Part shown: positions 16,541 through 26,103 of the stretch, in pieces
Layout: the number at the start of each line of letters is the position of its first letter
Numbering within the stretch: the first letter of the stretch is position 1
From: Cytobacillus pseudoceanisediminis
GTDB taxonomy: Bacteria; Bacillota; Bacilli; Bacillales; Cytobacillaceae
DNA length: 64,000 nt
Assembly: GCF_023516215.1 (NCBI RefSeq)
Contig: NZ_CP097349.1
Span: forward strand, 2,108,001 to 2,172,000
Direction of reading: 5' to 3'
Program-made: the position numbers and the translations under genes
Notes under the pieces: model-generated
The model's database searches: none
Told to the model about the DNA's origin: nothing
Seen by the model: only the letters and a program-made list of their open reading frames with translations

Positions 16541-16628
16541 GATTTGAAGTAAAATCTCCAATTAAAATGCCCATAATGAAAATAAAATAGGTTCCGAAAA
16601 TCATAGCTAGGACATAACCCAAGTCCAC
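16524..16628 (-). CDS. 34-residue single-pass membrane peptide
   Basis: GTG start with GGAGGG 7 nt upstream. The product is almost all one membrane helix (YVLAMIFGTYFIFIMGILIG) with a charged tail (SNQKEKQ). The stop codon lies inside the stem at 16505-16530. The upstream gene's stop is 3 nt before. It may be a toxin-like or membrane-modulating peptide; no family is recognised. Confidence 0.55.
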   Translation of the reverse strand: MDLGYVLAMIFGTYFIFIMGILIGDFTSNQKEKQ

Positions 16629-16739
16629 TTATGAACCCTCCTTTGAACTACAGATTCTAACTGCCCACTCAATCTTGACTCCTTGGCTCTTTAATTTCTT
16701 AATCAATTGTTCCAGCTTCTCTTTTCTGGTTAGAACCAT
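16629..16739 (-). CDS. 36-residue basic phage peptide
   Basis: ATG with AGGAGG 8 nt upstream encodes a lysine-rich helix (TRKEKLEQLIKKLKSQGVKI) and a short tail. It overlaps the end of the XRE gene by about 10 nt and is followed at once by the membrane peptide gene, so the three are translationally linked. The function is unknown. Confidence 0.5.
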   Translation of the reverse strand: MVLTRKEKLEQLIKKLKSQGVKIEWAVRICSSKEGS

Positions 16740-16993
16740 TGGATTATTCCTCCTATCAACGGCATTAACTGTTGCAATATCATCACTGGATCTACCCCTG
16801 TAACAATGGCACATGCCACATCTTTAGCTGAGGTAACATCTGCCCACTTAATTAAAGTAGCGACATCCAGTGTCTTTTTATCTGTTTCAAATTTTGAAAT
16901 ACAACTCCGTGAACGATGAAGCTTTTCTGCGATTTCCTCCTGTGTAAGACCTGCTCGCTCCCGGCATGCTTTCAATACCGCGCCGAAAGTCAA
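16730..16993 (-). CDS. XRE-family regulator (YqaF-like)
   Basis: An 87-residue protein with an N-terminal Cro/CI helix-turn-helix (AVLKACRERAGLTQEEIAEK then RSRSCISKFE) and a hydrophobic C-terminus (ILQQLMPLIGGIIQW) that may contact membrane or a partner. The TTG at 16991-16993 has GGGAGGG 8 nt upstream. The two operator-like palindromes directly upstream suggest self-regulation. Confidence 0.75.
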   Translation of the reverse strand: MTFGAVLKACRERAGLTQEEIAEKLHRSRSCISKFETDKKTLDVATLIKWADVTSAKDVACAIVTGVDPVMILQQLMPLIGGIIQWF

Positions 16994-17014
16994 TCCATTC
17001 TCCCTCCCTTCTTT

Positions 17015-17045
17015 GTTCCAATTTGGAAACGTTCCAGTATGGAAC
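17015..17045. promoter_or_regulatory. two operator-like palindromes
   Basis: GTTCCAATTTGGAAA (17015-17029) and GTTCCAGTATGGAAC (17031-17045) are two copies of GTTCCA-N3-TGGAAC with 16-bp spacing, one and a half turns. They lie 22 nt upstream of the XRE gene start and differ from the CI/Cro operators, so they are likely sites for that protein. Confidence 0.6.
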
Positions 17046-17135
17046 CGACAAATTAATAGATTGCTATTAAAATTAATAGATGAAAGGAAGTGCACCGAAT
17101 TTTTTGAGCCTGGCAGCTTCGTTTGGTGCCTTCGC

Positions 17136-17837
17136 TCATGAAACTTTTCTTGGAAACCAGTTTTCTATATAGCTGAGGGCTGATTGAAGCTCCTTTCTCT
17201 TAATATCTTTGTAGCTTGCTACACCAAAACGGTTCTTTAATTCTCGATGCAGTTCCCTAAATAGCTTTGAACGGAACTCTGGATTACTTTCCAGCTCATA
17301 AACCTTTTGAGCGATTCCTTTCTGCACACGTCGTTGTTCGCCACTGGATAAAGTGATATGCTCTTCGACTTTATTATCAATCTCATAGACTAGCTTTCTG
17401 ATTTTATGTTGTTCAGCTTTAATTGTTTGAGTATCCTCCATAAGATCTGCAGTTGTTCTCAGCACTGTGACAAGAGCCTGATCTTTTGATAGAGGAACAA
17501 TGTCTTCCTTAATCGAGTAGTATTCATCGACCAGCATTTCGTAAGCATCCCATGCTTTCTCAGTATTTAAAGATTTAGCATGAAGCCAAGCTCCTATTTC
17601 TGTCCAAAGGTAGAGAATAGAAGTAAATTTAAGGCTGTCGTCAATTTGACGTGACCCTTTGAATTCCCGTAATTCTTCTCCGGATAAGGCAAAATAATGT
17701 TTGCCTTGAACATACCGATCAGCATTTCTCTGGAAGTTTCGGTTTATGATTTTTGCTTCTGTTCCAAAAACTTCAGCCAATTGGATAGTAGTTAAAACTC
17801 GCTTTCCTCCCTGGCTAATTGGTTGAAGATGATTCAT
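17136..17837 (-). CDS. phage antirepressor (ORF6N-ORF6C)
   Basis: A 233-residue protein. The N-terminal ORF6N/KilA-N-type domain (about residues 5-110) includes KRVLTTIQLAEVFGTEAKII and FTSILYLWTEIGAWLHAKS. A coiled linker follows, then an ORF6C domain (about 150-230) with FRSKLFRELHRELKNRFGV and ending LQSALSYIENWFP. Such proteins counter the lysogenic repressor. The ATG at 17835-17837 has AGGAG 8 nt upstream; longer in-frame starts overlap the DUF771 gene. Confidence 0.8.
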   Translation of the reverse strand: MNHLQPISQGGKRVLTTIQLAEVFGTEAKIINRNFQRNADRYVQGKHYFALSGEELREFKGSRQIDDSLKFTSILYLWTEIGAWLHAKSLNTEKAWDAYEMLVDEYYSIKEDIVPLSKDQALVTVLRTTADLMEDTQTIKAEQHKIRKLVYEIDNKVEEHITLSSGEQRRVQKGIAQKVYELESNPEFRSKLFRELHRELKNRFGVASYKDIKRKELQSALSYIENWFPRKVS

Positions 17838-17851
17838 AACATCAGCTCCTT

Positions 17852-18121
17852 TTAATAGTGAGGTTGTTCTTTTAACCATTTGATTAAAAAATCTTCTGTT
17901 TCCTTTGCTGGGAATAACCATTTCCGTCCAACCCTGAATTTTGGGAAACGAGGATCGAAAAAGAATTGCTCTTTAATGAATGGTTCACTCATGCATGTCT
18001 GTTGACATAGCATTTTCATGTCCCAAAAAACTGTACGATATTGAATTTCATTTAGGTGCTTGCGTAACTCTTCATGAAACTGCTGTTCAATTGTTTGTTT
18101 ATCAACCTGCACACTTAACAT
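17852..18121 (-). CDS. DUF771 / excisionase-like protein
   Basis: An 89-residue protein with the DUF771 pattern: helical N-terminus, LCQQTCMSEPFIKEQFFFDP, then PKFRVGRKWLFPAKETEDFL, a winged-helix DNA-binding motif like that of Xis proteins. AAGGAGG lies 8 nt before the ATG. The gene follows the Cro-like gene by 13 nt. It could direct excision or regulate the early operon. Confidence 0.75.
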   Translation of the reverse strand: MLSVQVDKQTIEQQFHEELRKHLNEIQYRTVFWDMKMLCQQTCMSEPFIKEQFFFDPRFPKFRVGRKWLFPAKETEDFLIKWLKEQPHY

Positions 18122-18134
18122 TTGAAATACCTCC

Positions 18135-18385
18135 TTATGCACTTTGATTTTTTGCCATTTTGGCAATTTCATCTTCAAAAAAAGTTCTGTTATAGGGACT
18201 TTTAAGATTTCCGAAACTCTGGCTAATGTCTCGGCTGGGAACTTGCCACGACCAATTTCAAGATAATAGTATCCATTTGGGCTCTCGTACCCCAAATGCT
18301 TTGCCATTTCTTCAAGTGACAAATTATGTTCTTTTCTTAATTTTTTTATTTTTACTAGATCCACTTTCAACACTTTCTGTTTCAT
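18135..18385 (-). CDS. Cro-like XRE repressor (frameshifted)
   Basis: The first lytic gene, divergent from the CI-like gene. The helix-turn-helix spans about residues 8-60 (KIKKLRKEHNLSLEEMAKHL). As read, the frame runs on into the DUF771 gene. One added base in the run of seven A at 18177-18183 (T on the coding strand) gives the natural end ITELFFEDEIAKMAKNQSA and 83 residues. GGAGGTG precedes the ATG. Confidence 0.8.
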
Positions 18386-18401
18386 TGTTTCACCTCCGTT
18401 T

Positions 18402-18501
18402 TTGCCATATCGGTAACTCATGTTTATAATATATTACCATTACGGCAAAGTCAATCGGAAAATTACCTTTTTGGCAAAAATATTTATTACCATATTGGTA
18501 A
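18402..18501. promoter_or_regulatory. four CI/Cro operators
   Basis: Four 15-bp sites of the form TTNCC-N5-GGNAA lie at 18402-18416, 18434-18448, 18463-18477 and 18487-18501, between the divergent cro-like and CI-like genes. They flank or overlap the lytic promoter and precede the -10 (TATGAT, 18506-18511) of the repressor gene, the usual genetic-switch layout. Confidence 0.85.
18426..18454 (-). promoter_or_regulatory. early lytic promoter (PR-like)
   Basis: TTGACT (-35, 18449-18454) and TATTAT (-10, 18426-18431) on the minus strand with an exact 17-bp spacer. Operator 2 fills the spacer, so a bound repressor would block RNA polymerase. Confidence 0.8.
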
Positions 18502-18542
18502 ATGATATGATTTAATCAGTTAATAATTAGAGGGGTTTTTTA

Positions 18543-18890
18543 ATGTCATCTTTTGGAAATCGAATTAGGAAATTAAGAGAGAAAAGTGGAATTAATCAAA
18601 AAGATATGGCGAAAAAATTGGAACTTTCCAATGTCCAACTATCGCGATATGAATCAGATGAACGTAGACCTGACTTCGAGACATTAAAAAAAATCTCGGA
18701 AATATTTGATGTTTCAATTGATTATTTGATTACTGGTAATGAAAAAAACAGCTCTAGCGATGAAATGTGGAGAGAGATACTTAATCCTAAAACACAAATC
18801 TTTTTTAAAGATTTAATGGATGCTCCAGAGGAAAAGATAGAAGAACTCATCAAGTTCTGGGAGATTATCAGAGATAGAGATAAAAAATAA
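18543..18890 (+). CDS. CI-like prophage repressor
   Basis: A 115-residue XRE repressor: helix-turn-helix at residues 5-60 (IRKLREKSGINQKDMAKKL, VQLSRYESDERRP), the usual FDVSIDYLITG bridge, and a helical C-terminal dimer region. It lacks a peptidase domain, so induction probably needs the ImmA-type protease encoded downstream, as in ICEBs1. AGAGGGG lies 7 nt before the ATG. Confidence 0.85.
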   Translation: MSSFGNRIRKLREKSGINQKDMAKKLELSNVQLSRYESDERRPDFETLKKISEIFDVSIDYLITGNEKNSSSDEMWREILNPKTQIFFKDLMDAPEEKIEELIKFWEIIRDRDKK

Positions 18891-18912
18891 CACGCGCTTG
18901 CGTGTTTTTATT
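18891..18912 (+). terminator. rho-independent terminator
   Basis: ACACGC-GCTT-GCGTGT followed by TTTT, directly after the repressor stop codon. Confidence 0.75.
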
Positions 18913-18975
18913 TGAGGATATAATGGGTTATTTACCCATAAATACATAAATTTATTAAAAGGGAGATTAGATAAG

Positions 18976-19509
18976 ATGAAGTACAAATTTTTACTAGTTA
19001 TCTCTGTTCTATCTCTAAGCTTTATTTTAGGGGGATGTTCAGGTACAGAGGAAACTAAAGAGCCGGTAGACAAGCCTGTTGAAGAAAATACAAAATCAGA
19101 AGAACCGAATGTAACTGAAAAACAAATATCCGATCAACAACAGAAAACTATTGATTCTTTAAATAATTTTCCGGAGTTCATTAATAATTATAAAGAACTC
19201 GGTGAAGACAGAACACCAACTTGGGATAATTACCTATACGGACAAGAAGTAACTTGGTCAGGAACTATAATGGAAATAGGTTCTTCACAAATTTGGGTAT
19301 TAGGTGCAGGAGAGTACACCGGTCAAACGTGGGATGATGTTAATACATCAGGTAATGAAGCTTACAATGTTTTTGTTGCAGATTTTACGAGTAATCTTCT
19401 AACCGATCTAAAGCCAGGTGATAGTGTTACAGTCAGGGGTACATTAGAATCACGCGGGGACTTCGATTTGAATTACCATTGGAAAATTTATAATTCAGAG
19501 ATTCAATGA
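18976..19509 (+). CDS. prophage lipoprotein
   Basis: A 177-residue secreted lipoprotein. Residues 1-21 form a signal peptide ending in the lipobox LGGC, followed by an acidic Glu/Pro/Lys linker (about 22-55). The C-terminal domain looks all-beta and OB-like (VTWSGTIMEIGSSQIWVLG ... GDSVTVRGTLESRGDF). It is expressed from the lysogeny strand between repressor and protease genes, with its own terminator. Lysogenic conversion or superinfection exclusion is a reasonable guess. Confidence 0.75.
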   Translation: MKYKFLLVISVLSLSFILGGCSGTEETKEPVDKPVEENTKSEEPNVTEKQISDQQQKTIDSLNNFPEFINNYKELGEDRTPTWDNYLYGQEVTWSGTIMEIGSSQIWVLGAGEYTGQTWDDVNTSGNEAYNVFVADFTSNLLTDLKPGDSVTVRGTLESRGDFDLNYHWKIYNSEIQ

Positions 19510-19511
19510 TT

Positions 19512-19534
19512 AGCCCTTTTGGGCTTTTCTTTTC
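19512..19534 (+). terminator. rho-independent terminator
   Basis: AGCCC-TTTT-GGGCT followed by TTTCTTTTC, just after the lipoprotein stop codon. Confidence 0.75.
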
Positions 19535-19574
19535 AAACTAAAATAGAACACACATTCCCATCCGGAGGTTCAAA

Positions 19575-20066
19575 ATGAATTACCGCACAACTTTGCTAGA
19601 AGATTGGATAAAAGACTTTTATTACGATATTGGAATCTTACATCCCCATCAAATTGATATGCACGATATCATTTATCGCTTAGGGATGTCCGTGAAATAT
19701 ATGAATATATCAAGTCGTATCTATGAAGATGAAGTAATCATTGATGAAAGACTTAGTAAGGAAGAACAGTGGGAAGAATTTGGACACGAATTTTGCCATT
19801 TTAAAAGGCACTTTGGAAATCAACTAATTATGCCTGAAGAATTTTTAAAACTTCAAGAATTCCAAGCCAACTATTTTTCTTATCATTTCTGTGTCCCGAC
19901 TTTTATGTTAATACAACTGACATTTCCTCCTACCAGAGGAGAGGTTATTAAACAAGTTGCACAAATGTTCAAGGTAACTTATAAGTTTGCTGAAAAGAGA
20001 TTTGTAATGTTTGAGAATAGAATCAATTCAATGATATTTTTCAAAAAATTACATACTTACATATAG
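19575..20066 (+). CDS. ImmA/IrrE-type metalloprotease
   Basis: A 163-residue zinc protease with the HExxH motif in EEFGHEFCHFKRH (near residue 75) and the downstream helix LQEFQANYFSYHFCVP that supplies the third ligand. Family members cleave the partner XRE repressor to derepress the element; here the partner would be the CI-like protein. GGAGG precedes the ATG. The gene ends 15 nt before the integrase start. Confidence 0.85.
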   Translation: MNYRTTLLEDWIKDFYYDIGILHPHQIDMHDIIYRLGMSVKYMNISSRIYEDEVIIDERLSKEEQWEEFGHEFCHFKRHFGNQLIMPEEFLKLQEFQANYFSYHFCVPTFMLIQLTFPPTRGEVIKQVAQMFKVTYKFAEKRFVMFENRINSMIFFKKLHTYI

Positions 20067-20080
20067 AGGTGAAGGTATTC

Positions 20081-21192
20081 ATGGCTAGTTTCAGAAAAAG
20101 AGGTAATTCATGGCAATACAGAATTAAATATATAGACCCTGCTACTGGAAAACCAAAAGAAAAAAGTAAAAGTGGATTTAGAACTAAAAAAGAGGCACAG
20201 ATTGAAGCAGCTGAAGTGGAGAAAAAGTTTTATCTCCGGCAACATTCTGTTATTGCAAATAGCGAAACTATACTTAAGGATTGGCTTACCGAATGGTTAG
20301 AAATTTATGGAGCCCAATGCGCAGAAAGAACATTATTTAATCGATTTTGGTATATCAATAATCATATTATCCCAAGTCTCGGAAATTATAAAATGAATCA
20401 GTTAACACGGATGGAATATCAAAAATTTATTAATACATTAATTGAAAAAGGATACGCTAAAAAAACCATCCAGACGATTCATTCTATTTTTTGTACTGCA
20501 ATCAATAAAGCTGTTGAACTAGAAATGGTTACATATAATAAGTATCAAGGGATATCTATAAAAGTTGAGGAACAAGAAAAAATTAATTATTTATCGAGAG
20601 ATGAAGTAGAAATCTTCATGGATGCAGCTAAAAAATCTCCATATCATCATTATATTATCGCATCAATTTTACTCCGAACAGGAATTAGAAAAGGTGAAAT
20701 GTTAGCCTTAAAATGGGAGGATATTGATTTTGAAAATAAAACTATTTCCATCACAAAAACGAGAAGTGACAATGGTGTAAAAAAACCAAAAACCAAATCA
20801 AGTAACCGCACAATTGGGATTGATAATACTTTAATTGCTGATTTAAAACAGTATCAGTTATGGCAAAAGAAAAATAAAATGAAACATGGTGCCGATTACC
20901 ATAAATCAGAGTTCTTAGTAAGGTGCCCAAACGGAAAAGAAATTGGAGAATACGGAGTCAACAAGACGATTGATTCTATTTTAAAAAAGCTAAAACAAAC
21001 CTCCCCCACATTTCCCCGCATGGATTGCGTCATACTCACGCAATTATGCTGCTGGAAAGTGGTGCAGATATAAAGTTTGTTAGTGAACGATTAGGGCATT
21101 CAACTGTCAATATGACAGCCGATGTCTATGTTCATATTACAAAAAAATATGAAACTGAAAATTTACTAAAATTAGAGTCATATTTAAGATAA
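20081..21192 (+). CDS. int: tyrosine integrase (frameshifted)
   Basis: A site-specific recombinase for prophage integration and excision. The N-terminal arm-binding domain (about residues 1-55) is typical (SFRKRGNSWQYRIKYIDPATG), followed by the SAM-like core-binding domain and the catalytic domain with Arg in LLRTGIRKGEML. The frame breaks at a run of four C (21014-21017). One added C restores PHGLRHTHAIMLLESGADI with the HxLR...H motif, and the tyrosine region LGHSTVNMTADVYVHI. The corrected length is 370. GAGGTG precedes the ATG. Confidence 0.88.
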
Positions 21193-21193
21193 A

Positions 21194-21228
21194 TGGGCAA
21201 AAAGTGGGCAAGGAGAAATTCCCTTGCC
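21194..21228. promoter_or_regulatory. candidate integrase arm sites and prophage end
   Basis: Two direct TGGGCAA repeats (21194-21200, 21205-21211) with 11-bp phasing lie just after the integrase stop. A GGCAAGG/CCTTGCC hairpin follows (21207-21228). The mutL stop is 11 nt further on. Repeats of this kind next to int are usual arm-type binding sites. The attachment core must lie here or in the last mutL codons; its partner is outside the window. Confidence 0.45.
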
Positions 21229-21238
21229 TCAAATCCCA

Positions 21239-23151
21239 CTACATTACACGTTTGAACATCTTTTCCATTTCATAAGTGGAGTAATGTATGATGATCGGCC
21301 GTCCATGCGGGCATGTGAACGGATCGGAAGACCTCCGCAATTCATCAAGCAGCGCCTGGATTTCATCATTGCGGAGATGGTGATTCGCTTTAATGGAAGC
21401 TTTACAGCTCATCATAATGGCAGCTTCCTCACGCAGCTTTTTAATATCGACTCTCTTCATGGCTAAGAGCTGTTCAATCATATCCTCAATAATTTCCTGT
21501 TCTTCGCCTTTAGGCAGCCATTGCGGATGAGAACGGACAATAAAGCTGTTATGTCCGAACTGCTCCAGAAATACCCCCACTTTTTCAAGCTCGCCTTTGT
21601 ATTCATCAATTTTAATATAATCATCCGTTGAGTATTCAAATGTCAGCGGTATAAGCATTTCCTGCAATTCACTTTCAACCTGGCCGACTTTCTCCCTGAA
21701 ATACTCGTACTTGATCCGCTCCTGGGCGGCGTGCTGATCAATGATATAAAGGCCCCGGTCATTTTGGGCAAAAATATATGTCCCATGCATTTGCCCAATC
21801 GGATAGAGCGGCGGCACCCGGGATGGCTCCTCCACTGTGGCGGTCTCTGCAAAAAACTGTTCCAGTCCTGCAGCTCTCGGCTCTTCGGGCTGGAATATGT
21901 GCTGATCAGCTTCAGGCAATTCTTCAGCTGAGGGGCTTAAATCTATGAGAGGAGCATCCTGCAAATCAGGATATCCAGCTGCTGCCGGTTCACCTGATAG
22001 ACTTTGCGGATCTGCCCCATTCGGGTACTGCCGGATAGCATCCTCCCTCGCTTCACGAACAAAAGAAGGCACATGCTCCCGATGCTCAGGCAAATGATCC
22101 AGTTCAAGAGCCGTCTGTTCTGACTTAGGCTTCATGGTCTTCGGCTGTGTAAATCCGGATGGGATCAGTTCCTCTTTTTAAATGCAGCCTTCAAAGCACC
22201 TGATACAAGCTCATTCAATTCATGTTCCTTGCTTAAGCGTACCTCCATTTTCGACGGATGGACGTTCACATCGACAAGGAGCGGATCCATTTCAATGTTC
22301 AGGAGCACAATCGGGTAGCGGCCGATTGGCAGCAGAGTATGATACCCCTCCTGAATGGCTTTGGCCAAAGAATAATTCTTGATGAAGCGGCCGTTGATCA
22401 TGGTAGAAATGTAGTTTCTTGATGCTCTTGTAATCTCCGGCATTGCTGCATATCCGCTGATTTTAAAATCAAGTGAGCTTGCTTCAATCCGAACCATCTT
22501 TTTCACAATATTGAGCCCATAAATAGCTGCAAGCACCTGCCGGACATCCCCGTTTCCGTTCGTCTGCAGGAGCTTTCGCTCATTATGGATCAGGCGGATG
22601 GCGACCTCCGGATGGGCGAGCGCCAGCCTGTTAACCACATCTGTAATATTGCCAAGTTCTGTGTGAATCGTCTTCATATACTTAAGCCTTGCCGGCGTGT
22701 TGAAAAATAAATCCGTCACGGTCAGGTCAGTCCCTTTTCTGCCGGGTGCCTTTTCCATCACTTCCACTTTTCCGCCTTCTATGACAACACGTGTGCCGTC
22801 ATCCCCAGTTGAGGTTTTCATTTCAATCCTCGATACCGACGCAATACTTGGCAATGCCTCGCCGCGGAATCCGAGCGTGCGGATGCGGAAAAGGTCATTT
22901 TCGTCTTTAATTTTACTGGTGGCATGGCGATGAAAGGCATTCAGGACATCATCTTCCTCAATGCCATCGCCATTATCGATAATGCGGATTTTGGCCAGGC
23001 CGGCTTCTTCCGCTTCAATTTCAATAATAGTACTTCCGGCATCGATCGAATTCTCCATCAATTCTTTTACCACCGATGCTGGCCGCTCCACCACCTCGCC
23101 GGCAGCAATTTTATTAGAAAGCGCATCATCCAGCTGAATGATTTTCCCCAT
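21239..23151 (-). CDS. mutL: DNA mismatch repair protein MutL (frameshifted)
   Basis: The mismatch repair endonuclease that links MutS to strand removal. The N-terminal GHKL ATPase (about 1-330) has NSIDAG, DNGDGI and [10 protein letters not shown] Pro/Glu-rich linker follows, and the C-terminal nuclease domain has [12 protein letters not shown] and TCPHGRP. The halves join after one added base in the T run 22175-22179 ([16 protein letters not shown]), giving 637 residues. The gene follows mutS by 18 nt. The prophage abuts its 3' end. Confidence 0.95.
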
Positions 23152-23169
23152 CTCGTCACCCCCTGTTTA

Positions 23170-25769
23170 TTAATTCTTCAATTTTCTGTGCAGTTCATAT
23201 AATGTATTTAATGCCTGCATTGGCGTCATATCAAGGATATCGAGCGCTTTGACTTTATCAATAATCTTTTTTCCTTAGAGCTTATTGAAGGTTTCTTCAC
23301 ATCTTCAGAATCCTCAAAGAAAGATAATTGGGCAGCAGGCTCTGCCATTTTTTCTGCGGCAGGAATCTCTTTTTTCACAGGAGCGGGATCGTTCGATTCC
23401 AGTCCCGTTAAAATTTCATTTGCCCTTACAATTAGTTCATTAGGGAGCTCTGCAAGCTGGGCAACATGGATTCCGTAACTCTTATCTGCCGCTCCTTCCT
23501 TAATTTTATGAAGGAACACAACCCGTCCATTTTGCTCGACTGCGCTGACATGGATGTTTTTCACCTTCTGCAGTTCTTCTTCAAGCACCGTCAATTCATG
23601 ATAGTGCGTGGAAAATAAAGTCTTCGCACCAATCCGGTTGTGAATATACTCAATGATTGCCTGCGCCAATGCCATCCCATCATAGGTGGATGTTCCGCGC
23701 CCGATTTCATCGAACAGAATCAAACTGTTTTGAGTGGCATTCACAATAGCATTTCGCGCTTCAAGCATCTCGACCATGAATGTACTCTGGCCGGAAATAA
23801 GGTCATCGGCGGCTCCGATTCTCGTAAATACCTGGTCAAAAATCGGCAGCACGGCTTCAGAAGCAGGTACATAGCAGCCGATTTGGGCTAAAATCGCAGT
23901 CAGGGCGATTTGCCGCATATACGTACTTTTACCGGACATATTCGGCCCTGTAATCAGCAGCACTTCCCGGTCCGCATCCATATAACAGTCATTCGGCACA
24001 TATTCTTGTGCGTTCAGCACTTTTTCAACGACTGGATGGCGGCCGTCTTTGATATAAACCCGTCTTTCATTTGAAAAACTTGGCTTTATATAATGCCTTT
24101 GCTCGCTGACAGCGGAGAAGCACTGAAGAACATCCAGCTCACTTACCGTTTTCGCCAGCTTTTGCAATCTCGGAATAAATTCTTTTACATGTTCGCGGAC
24201 ATTCGTAAATAATTCATACTCGAGCTCCACACACTTTTCCTGTGCTTCCAGTATGAGTGATTCTTTTTCCTTTAATTCAGGCGTAATAAATCGTTCGGCA
24301 TTGGTCAGGGTCTGTTTGCGCTCATATTGCCCTTCTTTTAGAAGATGAAGGTTAGCGCGAGTAACTTCAATATAATAGCCAAACACACGGTTAAAACCGA
24401 TTTTCAATGATTTAATGCCTGTTTTTTCACGTTCCTGCTTCTCAAGCTGGGCAATCCAGGTTTTCCCGTTGCGGCTGGCATCACGGTATTTATCCAGCTC
24501 TTCATGATAGCCGTCCTGAATGATGTTTCCATCCTTCAATGACAGCGGCGGATTTTCCATTATCGCGCTTTCCAAAGTATCCGTGACTTCTTCACACGCA
24601 TCCAGGCGCTCAGCAAGCCTCACTGCTTCCTCATTCGGCAGATTTGAGACCATTTCTTTTAGAACAGGTATCTGCTGAAGAGATTTCTTAAGCTGCACAA
24701 GGTCGCGGGCATTTACATTTCCAAACGCCACTCTTCCTGCAAGGCGTTCCAGATCATAGACTTCCTTCAGTTTTTCCCGGATTTCTTCCCGTTCAAAGAA
24801 AGAGTGAATAAGCGTTTCAACCAGCGAATGGCGGCGTTTGATTTCCTGTTCATCAATAAGCGGCCTGTCGATCCATTGCTTTAAAAGCCTGCCGCCCATG
24901 GCAGTCTTCGTTTCATCCAGGAGCCATAACAGCGAGCCCTTCTTGCCTTTGCTGCGGATGGTTTCTGTCAGCTCAAGATTCTTTTTAGAAAAATAATCGA
25001 TTTTCATGTATTGATTAATCTGATAAGTAGCCACCTTTTGAAGGTGATCCAGGCTCCTCTTCTGCGTACGGTACAGGTAATTAATCAGTCTGCAAGAAGT
25101 TGTCCTGAGCTTGTCCTGATTTAAATCAGCCAGAAGTCCCTCGAAAGAGTCCCGGACTCCGCAATCATCCTCGAATGAAATCGCCATGACGGAGCGTTCT
25201 TTCATTCTCCTCTGCCATTCTCCATCAAAGTCGGAAGAGATGACTACTTCCTTTGCACCTGACATAGACAGCTCGTTTAAGACCTCATCAAACCCGCTGC
25301 TTAACATCGTTACCTTCGTCTCACCTGTTGATAAATCATTGGTGGCAAATCCAAAGGTTTCATCTTCAAAGACCGAAATCGATGCAATATAGTTGTTTTC
25401 TTTTTCCTGAAGGCCTTTGCCTTCCATCATTGTTCCAGGTGTGATAAGCTGAACGACTTCCCGCTTCACAACTCCTTTTGCCTGTTTCGGATCTTCTGTT
25501 TGCTCGCAGATTGCGACTTTGTATCCTTTTTCAATCAATTGTTCAATATAAACCGGTGCTGAATGATACGGCACCCCGCACATGGGAATCCTTTCTTCCG
25601 TGCCTCCCTCGCGGCTGGTTAATGTGATTTCAAGCTCCTGTGATGCTTTAAGTGCATCATCGAAAAACATTTCGTAAAAGTCTCCAAGGCGAAAAAATAA
25701 AAAGGCATCCTGATATTCTGCCTTTACCCTTAAATATTGCTGTATCATAGGCGTGTATGCTGCTGCCAT
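23170..25769 (-). CDS. mutS: DNA mismatch recognition protein MutS (frameshifted near the end)
   Basis: The mismatch sensor ATPase. The mismatch-contacting FYEM motif is in [12 protein letters not shown], the Walker A site is GPNMSGKST, and [12 protein letters not shown] and FSTHYHEL follow in order. As read, the frame ends in an unrelated tail. One added base in the T run 23267-23272 gives [19 protein letters not shown] and the usual end LHRKLKN, 866 residues. The ATG at 25767-25769 has GGAGG just upstream. It is in an operon with mutL. Confidence 0.95.
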
Positions 25770-25927
25770 AACTTCCTCCAACGATCCATAATCTATTATT
25801 TTATAATCCTGTTTTAGAGATTTCCTCTAAAAACGTCTTTTTCATTATATCATAGATTATCGGCTGACTCAGAGGTGCAATATTTGCCTTGGCTATTCTC
25901 TTATATTGATAGGCTTATATATTATGC

Positions 25928-26048
25928 CGTTGATTTCAGCACGGGACACTTGCTTTCCGCGGGTAGGTTCCCGAGCCTCCTTGGCTTTGCCTGCGGGGTC
26001 TTTCACTTCCCTCTCCTCCCGCTTGAGTCAAATATCCTCCGCTGCGAT
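25928..26048. repeat. degenerate GC-rich intergenic repeat, copy A
   Basis: A segment beginning GTTGATTTC with CCGAGCCTCCTTGG, GCGGGGTCT and CTCCCGC blocks, in the same order as a second copy at about 40040. It lies in the 370-base gap between mutS and the PH-domain gene, which holds nothing else except the terminator at 26104. Confidence 0.5.
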
Positions 26049-26103
26049 CAAAGCAGTGGTTAAACTATACTTGCGTTTAATGAGCAGTAGAAAGTCTTGC
26101 CAC

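Noticed and set aside
21239..25769. Inactivated mutS and mutL, implying a natural mutator strain
   Set aside because: Both breaks are one-base losses in short runs, like twelve others in unrelated genes, and both proteins are otherwise well conserved. Sequencing error is the simpler explanation.
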